The position numbers were made by a program, and so were the translations under genes. From contig JAAWDH010000041.1 of assembly GCA_022793675.1 (NCBI GenBank), forward strand, positions 1 to 64,000: a DNA stretch of 64,000 bases, read 5' to 3'. Of this stretch, positions 52,893-60,527 are shown one piece after another (the stretch's first letter is position 1; each line of letters opens with the position of its first letter). Source of the DNA: Oscillospiraceae bacterium. Lineage in GTDB: Bacteria > Bacillota > Clostridia > Oscillospirales > Ruminococcaceae. Under the pieces are notes generated by a model. The model made no database searches and was not told the DNA's origin. It saw only the letters and a list, made by a program, of their open reading frames with translations.

Positions 52893-54035
52893 ATGGGACA
52901 GGTATTAAGCGGACTGGACCGCCTTCAGGAATACCGGCGGCAGCTTTCCGGCAAACGCTTGGGGCTGCTGACCACCCCTGCGGCGATTACAGCTGATTTT
53001 TCCGATTCAATTGAAGCGGTGCGCGCAGAGTTTTCGCTGGCGGCGCTATTTTCGCCGGAGCATGGGGTGCGCGGCGACAGGCAGGCCGGCGAAGAGGTAG
53101 ACAGTTATATTGACGAGCGCACTGGCATCCCGGTTTACTCCATCTACGGTAAAAAAGACGCTGGTATGAAACTGGAGGATACCGAGCATTTTGACCTGCT
53201 GCTGGCGGATATGCCGGACGTAGGCTGCCGTTTTTATACCTATCTGGCAGCATTATTTTCAGCAATGGACGCTTGCAGCAAAGCCGGAAAGCCGCTGCTG
53301 CTGTTGGACAGGCCCAATCCGGCAGGGTGTTTGGCTGCCGAGGGGAACCTGCCGCCGGAAGGCTTCCGCAACATTGTCTGCCCTTGGCGGATGCCCCAGC
53401 GCTATGGCATGACCATCGGCGAGCTGGCGCAGATGGTCGCTGACAAGGAAGGGCTTCCGCCCAGCTTAAGCATTATCCCGGCCAAAGGCTACCGGCGGGA
53501 TATGCCGTTTGAGGAAACAGGGCTGCCTTATGTCAACGCCAGCCCCAACCTGCCAAACCTCGACGCGATCCGCCTCTATAGCGGCACCTGCCTCCTAGAG
53601 GGCACCTGCCTTTCGGAGGGCCGCGGCACCACCCATCCTTTCGAGATGGCCGGCGCGCCCTGGATTGACCCCTATCTGCTGGCAGAGCGGATGGAGAGCT
53701 ACCAGCTGCCGGGGGTGCGTTTCCGCCCCTGCTATTTTACGCCGACTTTCAGCAAGCATCAGGGCAGTCTCTGCGGCGGGGTGCAGATCCATCTCACCGG
53801 CGGGGAAATCAGGGCGGTAGAGATCGGGCTGCGTCTGCTGTGGGAGATGAAGCGGATGAGCGATGAGGAAGGGTTCTGGATCGCCAATGACGAGGGCGTC
53901 CATTTCATCGACCGGCTGATGGGCAGCGACCTGCTGCGCCAGGGCGATTTTGACCCCGACACGCTGCTGCCCCAATGGGCGGCGGAAGCGGAAAGTTTCC
54001 GGAAAGCGTCGAAAGATTATTTCCTCTATCCATAA
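52893..54035 (+). CDS. DUF1343 / NamZ-like exo-beta-N-acetylmuramidase
   Basis: The 380-residue protein shows the DUF1343 pattern: LFSPEHGVRGDRQAGEEV, PVYSIYG, LLADMPDVGCRFYTY, LDRPNPAGC, YVNASPNLPNLDAIRLYSG and LSEGRGTTHPFE. NamZ from Bacillus removes MurNAc from the non-reducing end of peptidoglycan fragments. No signal peptide is visible, so it would act on imported muropeptides. Co-transcription with a nanA-like lyase suggests an amino-sugar salvage unit. Confidence 0.85.
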   Translation: MGQVLSGLDRLQEYRRQLSGKRLGLLTTPAAITADFSDSIEAVRAEFSLAALFSPEHGVRGDRQAGEEVDSYIDERTGIPVYSIYGKKDAGMKLEDTEHFDLLLADMPDVGCRFYTYLAALFSAMDACSKAGKPLLLLDRPNPAGCLAAEGNLPPEGFRNIVCPWRMPQRYGMTIGELAQMVADKEGLPPSLSIIPAKGYRRDMPFEETGLPYVNASPNLPNLDAIRLYSGTCLLEGTCLSEGRGTTHPFEMAGAPWIDPYLLAERMESYQLPGVRFRPCYFTPTFSKHQGSLCGGVQIHLTGGEIRAVEIGLRLLWEMKRMSDEEGFWIANDEGVHFIDRLMGSDLLRQGDFDPDTLLPQWAAEAESFRKASKDYFLYP

Positions 54036-54054
54036 CAATAAGATAACAAGAGAA

Positions 54055-54088
54055 AATCGGCAGGGTTTGTTCCTGCCGATTCCCTATT
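54055..54088 (+). terminator. Terminator after the NamZ-like gene
   Basis: AATCGGCAGG (54055-54064) pairs with CCTGCCGATT (54072-54081), followed by a weakly T-rich CCCTATTCC. Confidence 0.65.
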
Positions 54089-54106
54089 CCCATAAAAATA
54101 TCCGAC

Positions 54107-55054
54107 TTAGGAGTCCGCGAGCTTTTTCAGGCTGCTATATTCCGATTTAACGGTTTTATAGACCTGTAAGCCTTTCTTCTGACCATAACGGCGGATGATA
54201 TCACGATAAAAATCCTGTTTCCCTGGCGAACTGACCACATCGCTTGCAATACGCAGCAAATTTTCTTCATTGACGATTTCGTGGAGCGAAACCGGCAGCG
54301 CTTCCGCCACCCGATGCACCCGCATTTCCAGCTCATCCGCCGATGCAGGGGCTTCCGCTTCAGGCTCTGGCTGCTCGGCCTCCAGTTGGTCAGCCTGCAG
54401 CTGCTCGGGTTCCGGCCCGGCGGCTGCGATTGGCGACGCAGCCAACAGCGCTTCCAAAGACGGGCCTTCATCATCGTCCTGGAACGGGATATGGGACAGC
54501 CCTTCCTCTGGCTGCCCGACGTCAGGATGGCTGCCTTTCTGGAAAAGGTCAATGATGTTGATGATATCCGGCGTATCCGGATCTTCCGGCAGCAACGGTT
54601 CGTCAATAGCTACCTCTGGCAGCGGGATTTCCTCCTGCTGGGCCGCAGCGACGGCAGGCCGGCGATAATTTTTACTGTGGTTGTCAGCCTGGGCAAGCGT
54701 GGCACGGCGATAGACCACGCATTCGGTGGGGACATAGCCGCTCGTCCAGAAATCGTAAAGGGCGTCAAACCCTGAATCATTGCTGATGATATACAGATGG
54801 CTGTAGCTGCCCGAAGAAAGCATCCATCCTAACAGAGTGGAAAGCTGGAAATCAAGCGAATTCTTGCCGCCCCGGCGGATCTGGAAATAATCCACCGCCG
54901 CCCGGCAGCTGATAATCTTCTGATGCATCTCAAAGCTGATGGTGTTGGAGTTGACGCTGTAGAGGATGATGACCCGGTCTTCCCCGGTCAGTTCCTCGAT
55001 CCCCGTCAGCCCTGCTGACTTAACGTTTTCAAAATCGATCAAAAAAGCTCTCAT
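54107..55054 (-). CDS. NYN-domain (PIN-like) nuclease-family protein
   Basis: The 315-residue protein has an N-terminal NYN domain with acidic residues in place: FLIDFENVK (Asp7), NSLDFQLS (Asp ~68) and ISNDSGFDAL (Asp ~93), typical of LabA-like RNA-processing or tRNA-handling nucleases. A Glu/Pro-rich low-complexity linker (~140-235) leads to a helical C-terminal domain (~240-315; DELEMRVHRVAEALPVS). The start at 55054 is fixed by AGGAGGT six bases upstream. The RNA target is unknown; a long structured leader precedes it. Confidence 0.85.
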   Translation of the reverse strand: MRAFLIDFENVKSAGLTGIEELTGEDRVIILYSVNSNTISFEMHQKIISCRAAVDYFQIRRGGKNSLDFQLSTLLGWMLSSGSYSHLYIISNDSGFDALYDFWTSGYVPTECVVYRRATLAQADNHSKNYRRPAVAAAQQEEIPLPEVAIDEPLLPEDPDTPDIINIIDLFQKGSHPDVGQPEEGLSHIPFQDDDEGPSLEALLAASPIAAAGPEPEQLQADQLEAEQPEPEAEAPASADELEMRVHRVAEALPVSLHEIVNEENLLRIASDVVSSPGKQDFYRDIIRRYGQKKGLQVYKTVKSEYSSLKKLADS

Positions 55055-55450
55055 GAAATACCTCCTGGTGAAAGTGTTCGCCATAAGCGGGCATTTCTCC
55101 AGACGCCTAGCGCGCCCAACGACAGCCTGTACCCAAAGGAACCGGCCTTTGCCATATAGCCTGCAAGAGGGACGGCACGACTCCGGGAAATCCCTGCGCC
55201 GGCTTATCCGATAACCCCGCAGCACCGCAAACGCACCTCCGGAAGGCTGCCCTGCAAAACCAGGGCGGAGGGCCGTTGATACGGTACTATCGGTTGGAGC
55301 CGCTGTGCCAGGGCCGAGGTTCTCCCGGAATACCCCTAAAAAAGCACAGCGGCGGCGCTGCACGGCATTGCTTCCCTGTACGCGGCGTAAGGGCAAGGCA
55401 AAGCTGGCAGAAACAGGAAAAGGCCTATTCCGTCCATGGCCATAAACCTG
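55055..55450 (-). promoter_or_regulatory. ~395-base structured leader before the NYN gene
   Basis: No convincing coding frame fills this GC-rich stretch. Read on the minus strand it has paired segments: GCCGCTGTGC with GCACAGCGGC (55299-55308 and 55344-55353, 35 bases apart), a nested CCTCCG/CGGAGG element with an inner CCCTG/CAGGG hairpin near 55240, and TTATC-G-GATAA near 55210. I do not recognise it as RNase P RNA, tmRNA, 6S or SRP RNA. It is a candidate structured leader or noncoding RNA. Confidence 0.4.
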
Positions 55451-55457
55451 CTTTTTC

Positions 55458-55486
55458 AGTATAGCACAACATCAACGAAAATGCAA
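55458..55486 (-). promoter_or_regulatory. Promoter of the NYN leader transcript
   Basis: Minus strand TTGCAT (55481-55486), 17 bases, TATACT (55458-55463). Confidence 0.65.
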
Positions 55487-55525
55487 CAGATATTTTGTCA
55501 AAATTGAAATAATACGGTAATTTTA

Positions 55526-56473
55526 TCAATCAGTCTGCCGCACCGCCAGCCAGCGCTCCGCCGTTTCAAGCATCCTTTTCCCCAGCTTTTCGCTGCCGAT
55601 CTGTAATAGGACAAAGGCGGTAGAAACGGTTTGCAGGTATCCCCATTGCCAGATGCCTGCCGGCTCCACGCCAGTCAGCTGGTGCAGCATCTCGCAGCGT
55701 GCCGCCCCGGCTTTGGCAGCATTTTCGCGGTATTCCTCCTGCCATTCCCGCATCAGCACCCCTAGATCGTAGGCTTTTTCATAGTAGAGTCCATCTGGGT
55801 CGACAAACTTAAAGCTCCCTGGTCTCGCAGGGTCTTGCAGCAGGTTCAGGCTGTGGGCGTCTCCATGCACCAACACCCACTCAGCAGGACGCAGCGCCGC
55901 TTCCCTGGCCTCCAAAAAATCCATGGCCCTCTCTATGACTTTTTCAGAGCTGGGACGCTGCAGCAAGCGCCAGCCTTCACTGATAAAGTCCCTGAACCAG
56001 CGGATACTTTCCCGTCCGTCACAGAGAGCGGATTTGGCTTCATCCATTGGCACTGTCCAAGACTCCTTCAGTGTCTGACAAAGCACCTCCAGCTGCTTCC
56101 CAGCCGGATAATCCAGCGCCTTGAGCGGCTTCCCCAACCGCTCAAACAGATAGGAGCGGTGTTCCGGGCCATAGGCATAAAGCGACGCGTACCCCCGTCC
56201 CTGTGCCAGCCGCAGGGCGGCACACTCCCGCTGGAAACCGACGCCGCCGTCATCTTCGGGCATATCGATTTTGACGATACACTGGCTGCCATCCTGCCGC
56301 TCAGCCAGCGCGACGTAGGCGTGGGTACCGCCTGGGATGGCCGTCCCGATTTGGATTTTCCACTGCATTTCCAGCTTCTCAAGCAGCGCCGGCAGCCCGG
56401 CAAGCCATTCTGCGCCGGACGCGCCATAGGATTTTGCCCGGGCTTCAACCTCGGACGGAAGGGTTCTTTTCAT
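55526..56473 (-). CDS. APH(6)/hydroxyurea-type aminoglycoside phosphotransferase family kinase
   Basis: The 315-residue protein matches the streptomycin 6-kinase/hydroxyurea kinase layout: WLAGLPALLEKLEMQWKI, IPGGTHAYVALAERQDGS (glycine loop), IVKIDMPE with the ATP lysine, the catalytic HGDAHSLNLL (His203, Asp205, Asn210) and VDPDGLYYEKAYDLGVLMR (Asp225, Asp227). The start at 56473 follows GAGGTGAGGG. It may give aminoglycoside tolerance or act on a different hydroxyl substrate; only testing would tell. It has a duplicated -10 region. Confidence 0.85.
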   Translation of the reverse strand: MKRTLPSEVEARAKSYGASGAEWLAGLPALLEKLEMQWKIQIGTAIPGGTHAYVALAERQDGSQCIVKIDMPEDDGGVGFQRECAALRLAQGRGYASLYAYGPEHRSYLFERLGKPLKALDYPAGKQLEVLCQTLKESWTVPMDEAKSALCDGRESIRWFRDFISEGWRLLQRPSSEKVIERAMDFLEAREAALRPAEWVLVHGDAHSLNLLQDPARPGSFKFVDPDGLYYEKAYDLGVLMREWQEEYRENAAKAGAARCEMLHQLTGVEPAGIWQWGYLQTVSTAFVLLQIGSEKLGKRMLETAERWLAVRQTD

Positions 56474-56494
56474 ATCCCTCACCTCTGCTGTCAA

Positions 56495-56530
56495 TTTGAT
56501 AGGCTTATTATATTTGATAGGCTTATTATA
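56495..56530 (-). repeat. Perfect 18-bp tandem repeat in the APH-like gene promoter
   Basis: TTTGATAGGCTTATTATA occurs twice back to back (56495-56512, 56513-56530). Read on the minus strand each unit carries TATAAT. Confidence 0.9.
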
Positions 56531-56553
56531 ACAGAAACCCAACAAAATATCAA
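56525..56553 (-). promoter_or_regulatory. Promoter of the APH-like gene
   Basis: Minus strand TTGATA (56548-56553), 17 bases, TATAAT (56525-56530). A second TATAAT occurs 18 bases downstream because of the tandem duplication. Confidence 0.75.
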
Positions 56554-56585
56554 ATAGAAGCACCTAAACCGCCAAGCAGAATGCA

Positions 56586-56614
56586 TTGCAAAAAAATCCG
56601 AAATAGTGTATAAT
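56586..56614 (+). promoter_or_regulatory. Promoter of the aldo/keto reductase gene
   Basis: TTGCAA (56586-56591), 17 bases, TATAAT (56609-56614). Confidence 0.7.
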
Positions 56615-56651
56615 AATAGTAAATTCTCTTTGACAAAAAGGAGGCAATATC

Positions 56652-57806
56652 ATGCATTACAGACCATTGGGACACACTGGCCTTCAGGTCAGCGAAATTG
56701 GCCTAGGCAGCGAAGCCTTTGTTAATCAAAGTTCTAAATTCGCCAAAACCCTTTTTGACGCTGCCATTAACGCCGGCATCAACTATTTTGACCTTTATAA
56801 CCCCGAACCCTATATCCGCGACAACCTGGGGGCCGCTATGCAGGGCCGCCGGGAAAAGTTCATCCTCCAAGGCCACCTCTGTTCCGCCTGGATGGATGGC
56901 CAATACAAACGCACCCGTGAGATTGAAGTGGTCAAAGCGGCAGCGGATGACTTGTTCGCCCGCCTGAAAACCGATTATGTCGATGTCGGCATGATCCATT
57001 ATGTGGACGAGCAAAAAGACTTTGACGAAGTGTTTCATGGACCAGTGATCGAATATGCCAAAGAGCTGCTGGCAGCAGGGAAAATCCGCCACCTAGGTAT
57101 GAGCACCCATAACCCTCTAGTAGCGCTGCAGGCAGCGGAAACTGGGCTTATCGAAGTGATCATGTTCAGCATAAACCCTGCCTATGATATCCTGCCGCCT
57201 ACTGAAGATGTCGGAACGCTGTTTGAAAAGTCCACCTATGACGCGCCGGACGTGCTTTCCAACATTGATCCTGTGCGCCAGAAGCTCTACAGCCTCTGTG
57301 AAAGCCAGGGCATCGCACTGACGGTGATGAAGCCTTATGCCGGCGGCGCACTGCTGAACGCCAAGGCGTCACCTTTTGGGGCAGCAATGACAGTGCCGCA
57401 GTGTCTCCACTACTGCCTGACAAGGCCAGGGGTGGCGACGGTGCTGGCTGGGGCGTACACGGTAGAGGAGCTACTGGAAGCGGCGGCTTACCCCGACCTG
57501 TCTGAAACAAAGAAAGACTATGCTGGGCTGCTGAGCAAAGCGCCCGCCCACCCCTTCACCGACCATTGTATGTATTGCGGCCACTGCGCCCCCTGTACCG
57601 TGGGGATTGATATTGCGATGGTCAACAAACTTGCCGACCTCTGCGAGGCGCAGGATATGGTACCGGAAACGGTGCGGGAACATTACCTGGCGCTGGAAAT
57701 GAAGGCGGGCGACTGCGTCCAGTGCGGCGGCTGCGAACAGCGCTGCCCCTTCGGCGTCAAAATCATTGAGCATATGGACAAAGCAAAAGAAGTTTTCAGC
57801 TGCTAA
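56652..57806 (+). CDS. Aldo/keto reductase with C-terminal Fe-S domain
   Basis: The 384-residue protein has an AKR barrel (MHYRPLGHTGLQVSEIGLG; INYFDLYNPEPY; DYVDVGMIHYVDE; IRHLGMSTHNP) and a C-terminal ferredoxin-like region with CMYCGHCAPC and CVQCGGCEQRCPF. In the catalytic set Asp and His can be seen, but the usual Lys of the second strand appears as Gln (ILQGHL). Ferredoxin-fused AKRs are common in anaerobes and may use flavin or ferredoxin electrons. The substrate is unknown. The start follows AAGGAGG. Confidence 0.9.
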   Translation: MHYRPLGHTGLQVSEIGLGSEAFVNQSSKFAKTLFDAAINAGINYFDLYNPEPYIRDNLGAAMQGRREKFILQGHLCSAWMDGQYKRTREIEVVKAAADDLFARLKTDYVDVGMIHYVDEQKDFDEVFHGPVIEYAKELLAAGKIRHLGMSTHNPLVALQAAETGLIEVIMFSINPAYDILPPTEDVGTLFEKSTYDAPDVLSNIDPVRQKLYSLCESQGIALTVMKPYAGGALLNAKASPFGAAMTVPQCLHYCLTRPGVATVLAGAYTVEELLEAAAYPDLSETKKDYAGLLSKAPAHPFTDHCMYCGHCAPCTVGIDIAMVNKLADLCEAQDMVPETVREHYLALEMKAGDCVQCGGCEQRCPFGVKIIEHMDKAKEVFSC

Positions 57807-57808
57807 GC

Positions 57809-58013
57809 GGGCTGTGCCCGCGGACAATTTGCGTCGGAAAATCAGCAAGCCGATTTTCTGGAATAAAAATCCATAGCATTTCCGTCGCGACTGGTACGGG
57901 TTCCGACGCAGTAGGCGTGTAAATCTATGCTGGCAGGGTACCCTGGCGATTAAAAGTCTTTGCGGAGCTTTCTTCAGAAAGCGACTCGTACTTTCGTACT
58001 CCCGTACCTTTTC
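57809..58013 (-). repeat. Dispersed intergenic repeat, copy D
   Basis: Contains CCGCGGACAATTTGCGTCGG, AAATCAGCAAGCCGATTT, CCGACGCAGTAGGCGTG, TAAATCTATG, and the inverted copy A core (AAAAGTCTTTGCGGAGCTTT, AAAGCGACTCGTAC, CCCGTACC). It follows the order of copy C and lies just upstream of the nfnA promoter. Confidence 0.85.
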
Positions 58014-58015
58014 CC

Positions 58016-58044
58016 TTGACAAATGCGCTTTTCTGCATTAAAAT
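58016..58044 (+). promoter_or_regulatory. nfnAB promoter and leader
   Basis: TTGACA (58016-58021), 17 bases, TAAAAT (58039-58044). The ~110-base leader to the start at 58153 contains a GC-rich CGGGCC/GGCCCG-type hairpin near 58070-58100. Confidence 0.75.
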
Positions 58045-58152
58045 ATTGAGGTACACAAAATGATCCTGGCGGGCCTGCTGCGCCCTGCCGGGCCTTGGCA
58101 TTTTCAAAGCCAGTTTTGCTGCCAGGGATTGCAGAGAAGGAGTTGCCTTTTT

Positions 58153-59007
58153 ATGAATCGAATATTGGAAAAAAGGGCGCTGAACCCCACAGTCACGCTG
58201 ATGGAAATCGAAGCGCCGTTGGTGGCGGCCAAGGCTCAGCCCGGCCAGTTTGTCATTCTTCGGGTGGACGAAGCCGGGGAGCGCATCCCGCTGACGGTTG
58301 CCGGCTACGACCGGGAAAAGGGGACGGTGCGGATTATTTTCCAGATTGTCGGCGCAACGACTGAAAAGCTGAACCATCTGGAAGCCGGAGACTATTTACA
58401 GGATTTTGCTGGGCCGCTGGGGATAGCCACAAAGACCGAAGGCCTAAAGCGGGTCTGCATAGTCGGCGGCGGGGTTGGGTGCGCGATTGCGCTGCCGGTG
58501 GCGCAGAAGCTCCATGCGGCGGGCTGCGAAGTGGTTTCCATCATTGGTTTCCGCTCCAAAGACCTGCTGATCCTGGAAGACGAATTCAGGGCAGCGTCGG
58601 CCCGGCTGACGGTGATGACCGACGACGGGTCGTACGGCGAAAAGGGCAACGTCTGCCTGCCGCTGCAGCAGATGTTTGACGCCGGCGAAACCTTCGACGA
58701 AATTATTGCAATCGGGCCTTTGATCATGATGAAGTTTGTCGCCGAAACAGCAAAGCCAACCGGCATCCCCTGCACGGTGTCGATGAACCCGGTTATGATT
58801 GACGGCACCGGGATGTGCGGCGGCTGCCGGCTGACGCTTAACCAGGCAGGGCAAAAAGTGACGAAGTTTGCCTGCGTCGACGGGCCGGACTTCAACGGCT
58901 ACGAGGTGGATTTTGACGAGGCAATGTCCCGGGCGTCTATGTACCGGGATTTTGAGCGCCATGCCTATGAAGAGACTTGCAGCCTATTCAAAAAGGAGGT
59001 GCAGTGA
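58153..59007 (+). CDS. nfnA: NADH-dependent ferredoxin:NADP+ oxidoreductase subunit A (NfnA)
   Basis: The 284-residue protein is a ferredoxin-NADP reductase-type flavoprotein: FAD segment LTVAGYDREKG, GPLGIATK, NAD-binding VCIVGGGVGCAIALPVAQ, and the 2Fe-2S motif MCGGCRLTL with a later Cys (KFACVDGP). The start MNRILEKRAL follows AAGGAG. With nfnB it forms the electron-bifurcating transhydrogenase that links ferredoxin, NADH and NADPH. Confidence 0.94.
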   Translation: MNRILEKRALNPTVTLMEIEAPLVAAKAQPGQFVILRVDEAGERIPLTVAGYDREKGTVRIIFQIVGATTEKLNHLEAGDYLQDFAGPLGIATKTEGLKRVCIVGGGVGCAIALPVAQKLHAAGCEVVSIIGFRSKDLLILEDEFRAASARLTVMTDDGSYGEKGNVCLPLQQMFDAGETFDEIIAIGPLIMMKFVAETAKPTGIPCTVSMNPVMIDGTGMCGGCRLTLNQAGQKVTKFACVDGPDFNGYEVDFDEAMSRASMYRDFERHAYEETCSLFKKEVQ

Positions 59008-59008
59008 G

Positions 59009-60424
59009 ATGCCGAATATGGCCCCGAAAAAGAACCCTATGCCGACCCAACAGCCCAAAACGCGGGCCTGCAATTTTCAGGAAGTAGCGCTGGGATATGA
59101 CGAGACGACGGCGCTTGACGAGGCGGCGCGCTGCCTAAACTGTAAAAATATGCCCTGTGTCAGCGGCTGCCCGGTGAATATCCGCATCCCGGATTTTATT
59201 GAACAGGTCAAAGCTGGGGATTTTGAGGCAGCTTACCAGATTATCAGCGAATCCTCCAGCCTGCCGGCAGTTTGCGGGCGGGTCTGCCCGCAGGAAACCC
59301 AATGCGAGCAGCGCTGCGTTCGCGGCATCAAGGGCGAGCCTGTGGGGATCGGCCGGCTGGAACGTTTTGTAGCTGACTGGCACAACGCCCATGCCGTCGG
59401 GAAGCCGCAGCCTGCGCCGGCAAACGGGCATCGGGTCGCCATAGTCGGTTCGGGGCCGTCGGGGCTGACTTGTGCCGGCGACCTGGCCAAAAAGGGGTAC
59501 CGGGTCACTGTTTACGAAGCGCTGCATACAGCCGGCGGGGTGCTGGTTTACGGCATCCCAGAGTTTAGGCTGCCTAAGACGATTGTACAGCAAGAGGTTG
59601 ACAACCTGGCGGCGCTGGGGGTCGACATGGAAACCAACGTCATTATCGGCAAGACGCTGACGGTCGACGAGCTGTTTGAACAGGGTTTTGAAGCGGTGTT
59701 CATCGGTTCCGGCGCGGGGCTGCCGAATTTTATGGGCATCCCTGGGGAGAGCTTAAAGGGCGTCTACTCGGCCAACGAATTCTTAACCCGCAGCAACCTG
59801 ATGAAAGCTTATGAACAAAACCCGGTCACCCCGATTATGAAAGGCGGCAAAGTTGCGGTAGTCGGCGGCGGCAACGTCGCGATGGACGCCGCGCGCACCG
59901 CCTTGCGGCTAGGAGCGGAAAAGGTGTACATCGTCTATAGACGCTCACTAGAGGAGCTTCCCGCCCGTAAGGAAGAGGTCGAGCACGCGATGGAAGAAGG
60001 TATTGACTTCAGGCTGCTCAACAACCCGGTAGAGATCCTGGGCTATCAGAACCCAGAAGATCCCAGGGATCCGAAAAACGGCTTTGTCCAAAGGATGCGC
60101 TGCATCAAAATGGAGCTGGGTGAACCTGACGAAAAAGGACGCCGCCGTCCGATCCCAGTGGAAGGCAGCGAGTTCGAACTGGAAGTGGACACAGTGGTCA
60201 TCGCCATCGGCACCTCCCCCAACCCGCTGATCAAATCCACCACCGACGGCCTAGAGGTCAACCGCCGCGGCGGCATCATCATTAACGAAGATACCGGCCT
60301 TACCAGCCGCACAGGGGTCTACGCCGGCGGCGATGCGGTAACCGGCGCAGCGACAGTCATTTCGGCTATGGGAGCCGGCAAGGTAGCTGCAAAGGCGATT
60401 GACGAGTATCTGCAAGGAAAATAA
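59009..60424 (+). CDS. nfnB: NADH-dependent ferredoxin:NADP+ oxidoreductase subunit B (NfnB, GltD-like)
   Basis: The 471-residue protein has an N-terminal 4Fe-4S region (CLNCKNMPCVSGCPVNIRIP; CGRVCPQETQCEQRC), a first Rossmann GSGPSGLTCAGDLAKKGY, and a second GGGNVAMDAARTALRLG for NADPH. It is homologous to the small subunit of glutamate synthase but is paired with nfnA one base after its stop, which marks it as NfnB. The start follows AAAAGGAGGTG. Confidence 0.94.
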   Translation: MPNMAPKKNPMPTQQPKTRACNFQEVALGYDETTALDEAARCLNCKNMPCVSGCPVNIRIPDFIEQVKAGDFEAAYQIISESSSLPAVCGRVCPQETQCEQRCVRGIKGEPVGIGRLERFVADWHNAHAVGKPQPAPANGHRVAIVGSGPSGLTCAGDLAKKGYRVTVYEALHTAGGVLVYGIPEFRLPKTIVQQEVDNLAALGVDMETNVIIGKTLTVDELFEQGFEAVFIGSGAGLPNFMGIPGESLKGVYSANEFLTRSNLMKAYEQNPVTPIMKGGKVAVVGGGNVAMDAARTALRLGAEKVYIVYRRSLEELPARKEEVEHAMEEGIDFRLLNNPVEILGYQNPEDPRDPKNGFVQRMRCIKMELGEPDEKGRRRPIPVEGSEFELEVDTVVIAIGTSPNPLIKSTTDGLEVNRRGGIIINEDTGLTSRTGVYAGGDAVTGAATVISAMGAGKVAAKAIDEYLQGK

Positions 60425-60440
60425 CATAAGCAGCATAACA

Positions 60441-60477
60441 ACAGGGCAGCGGAAAAATTATCCGCTGCCCTGTCCTT
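60441..60477 (+). terminator. nfnAB terminator
   Basis: A 13-bp perfect stem (60441-60453 with 60461-60473) followed by CCTTATTT. Confidence 0.9.
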
Positions 60478-60527
60478 ATTTCCAAACAGGCCCTCCTGAA
60501 TGGGATTCCCTTATACGCAGGGATTGA

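Noticed and set aside
55055-55450. RNase P RNA, tmRNA, 6S or SRP RNA in the NYN leader
   Set aside because: A GCTTATGG-like fragment recalled RNase P, but the conserved core (GGAAAGTCC, ACAGAAA) is missing. No tmRNA tag or tRNA-like ends and no SRP Alu/GGAAG tetraloop were found.
55276-55464. Short plus-strand ORF inside the NYN leader region
   Set aside because: No Shine-Dalgarno, no recognisable protein features and an internal promoter on the other strand.
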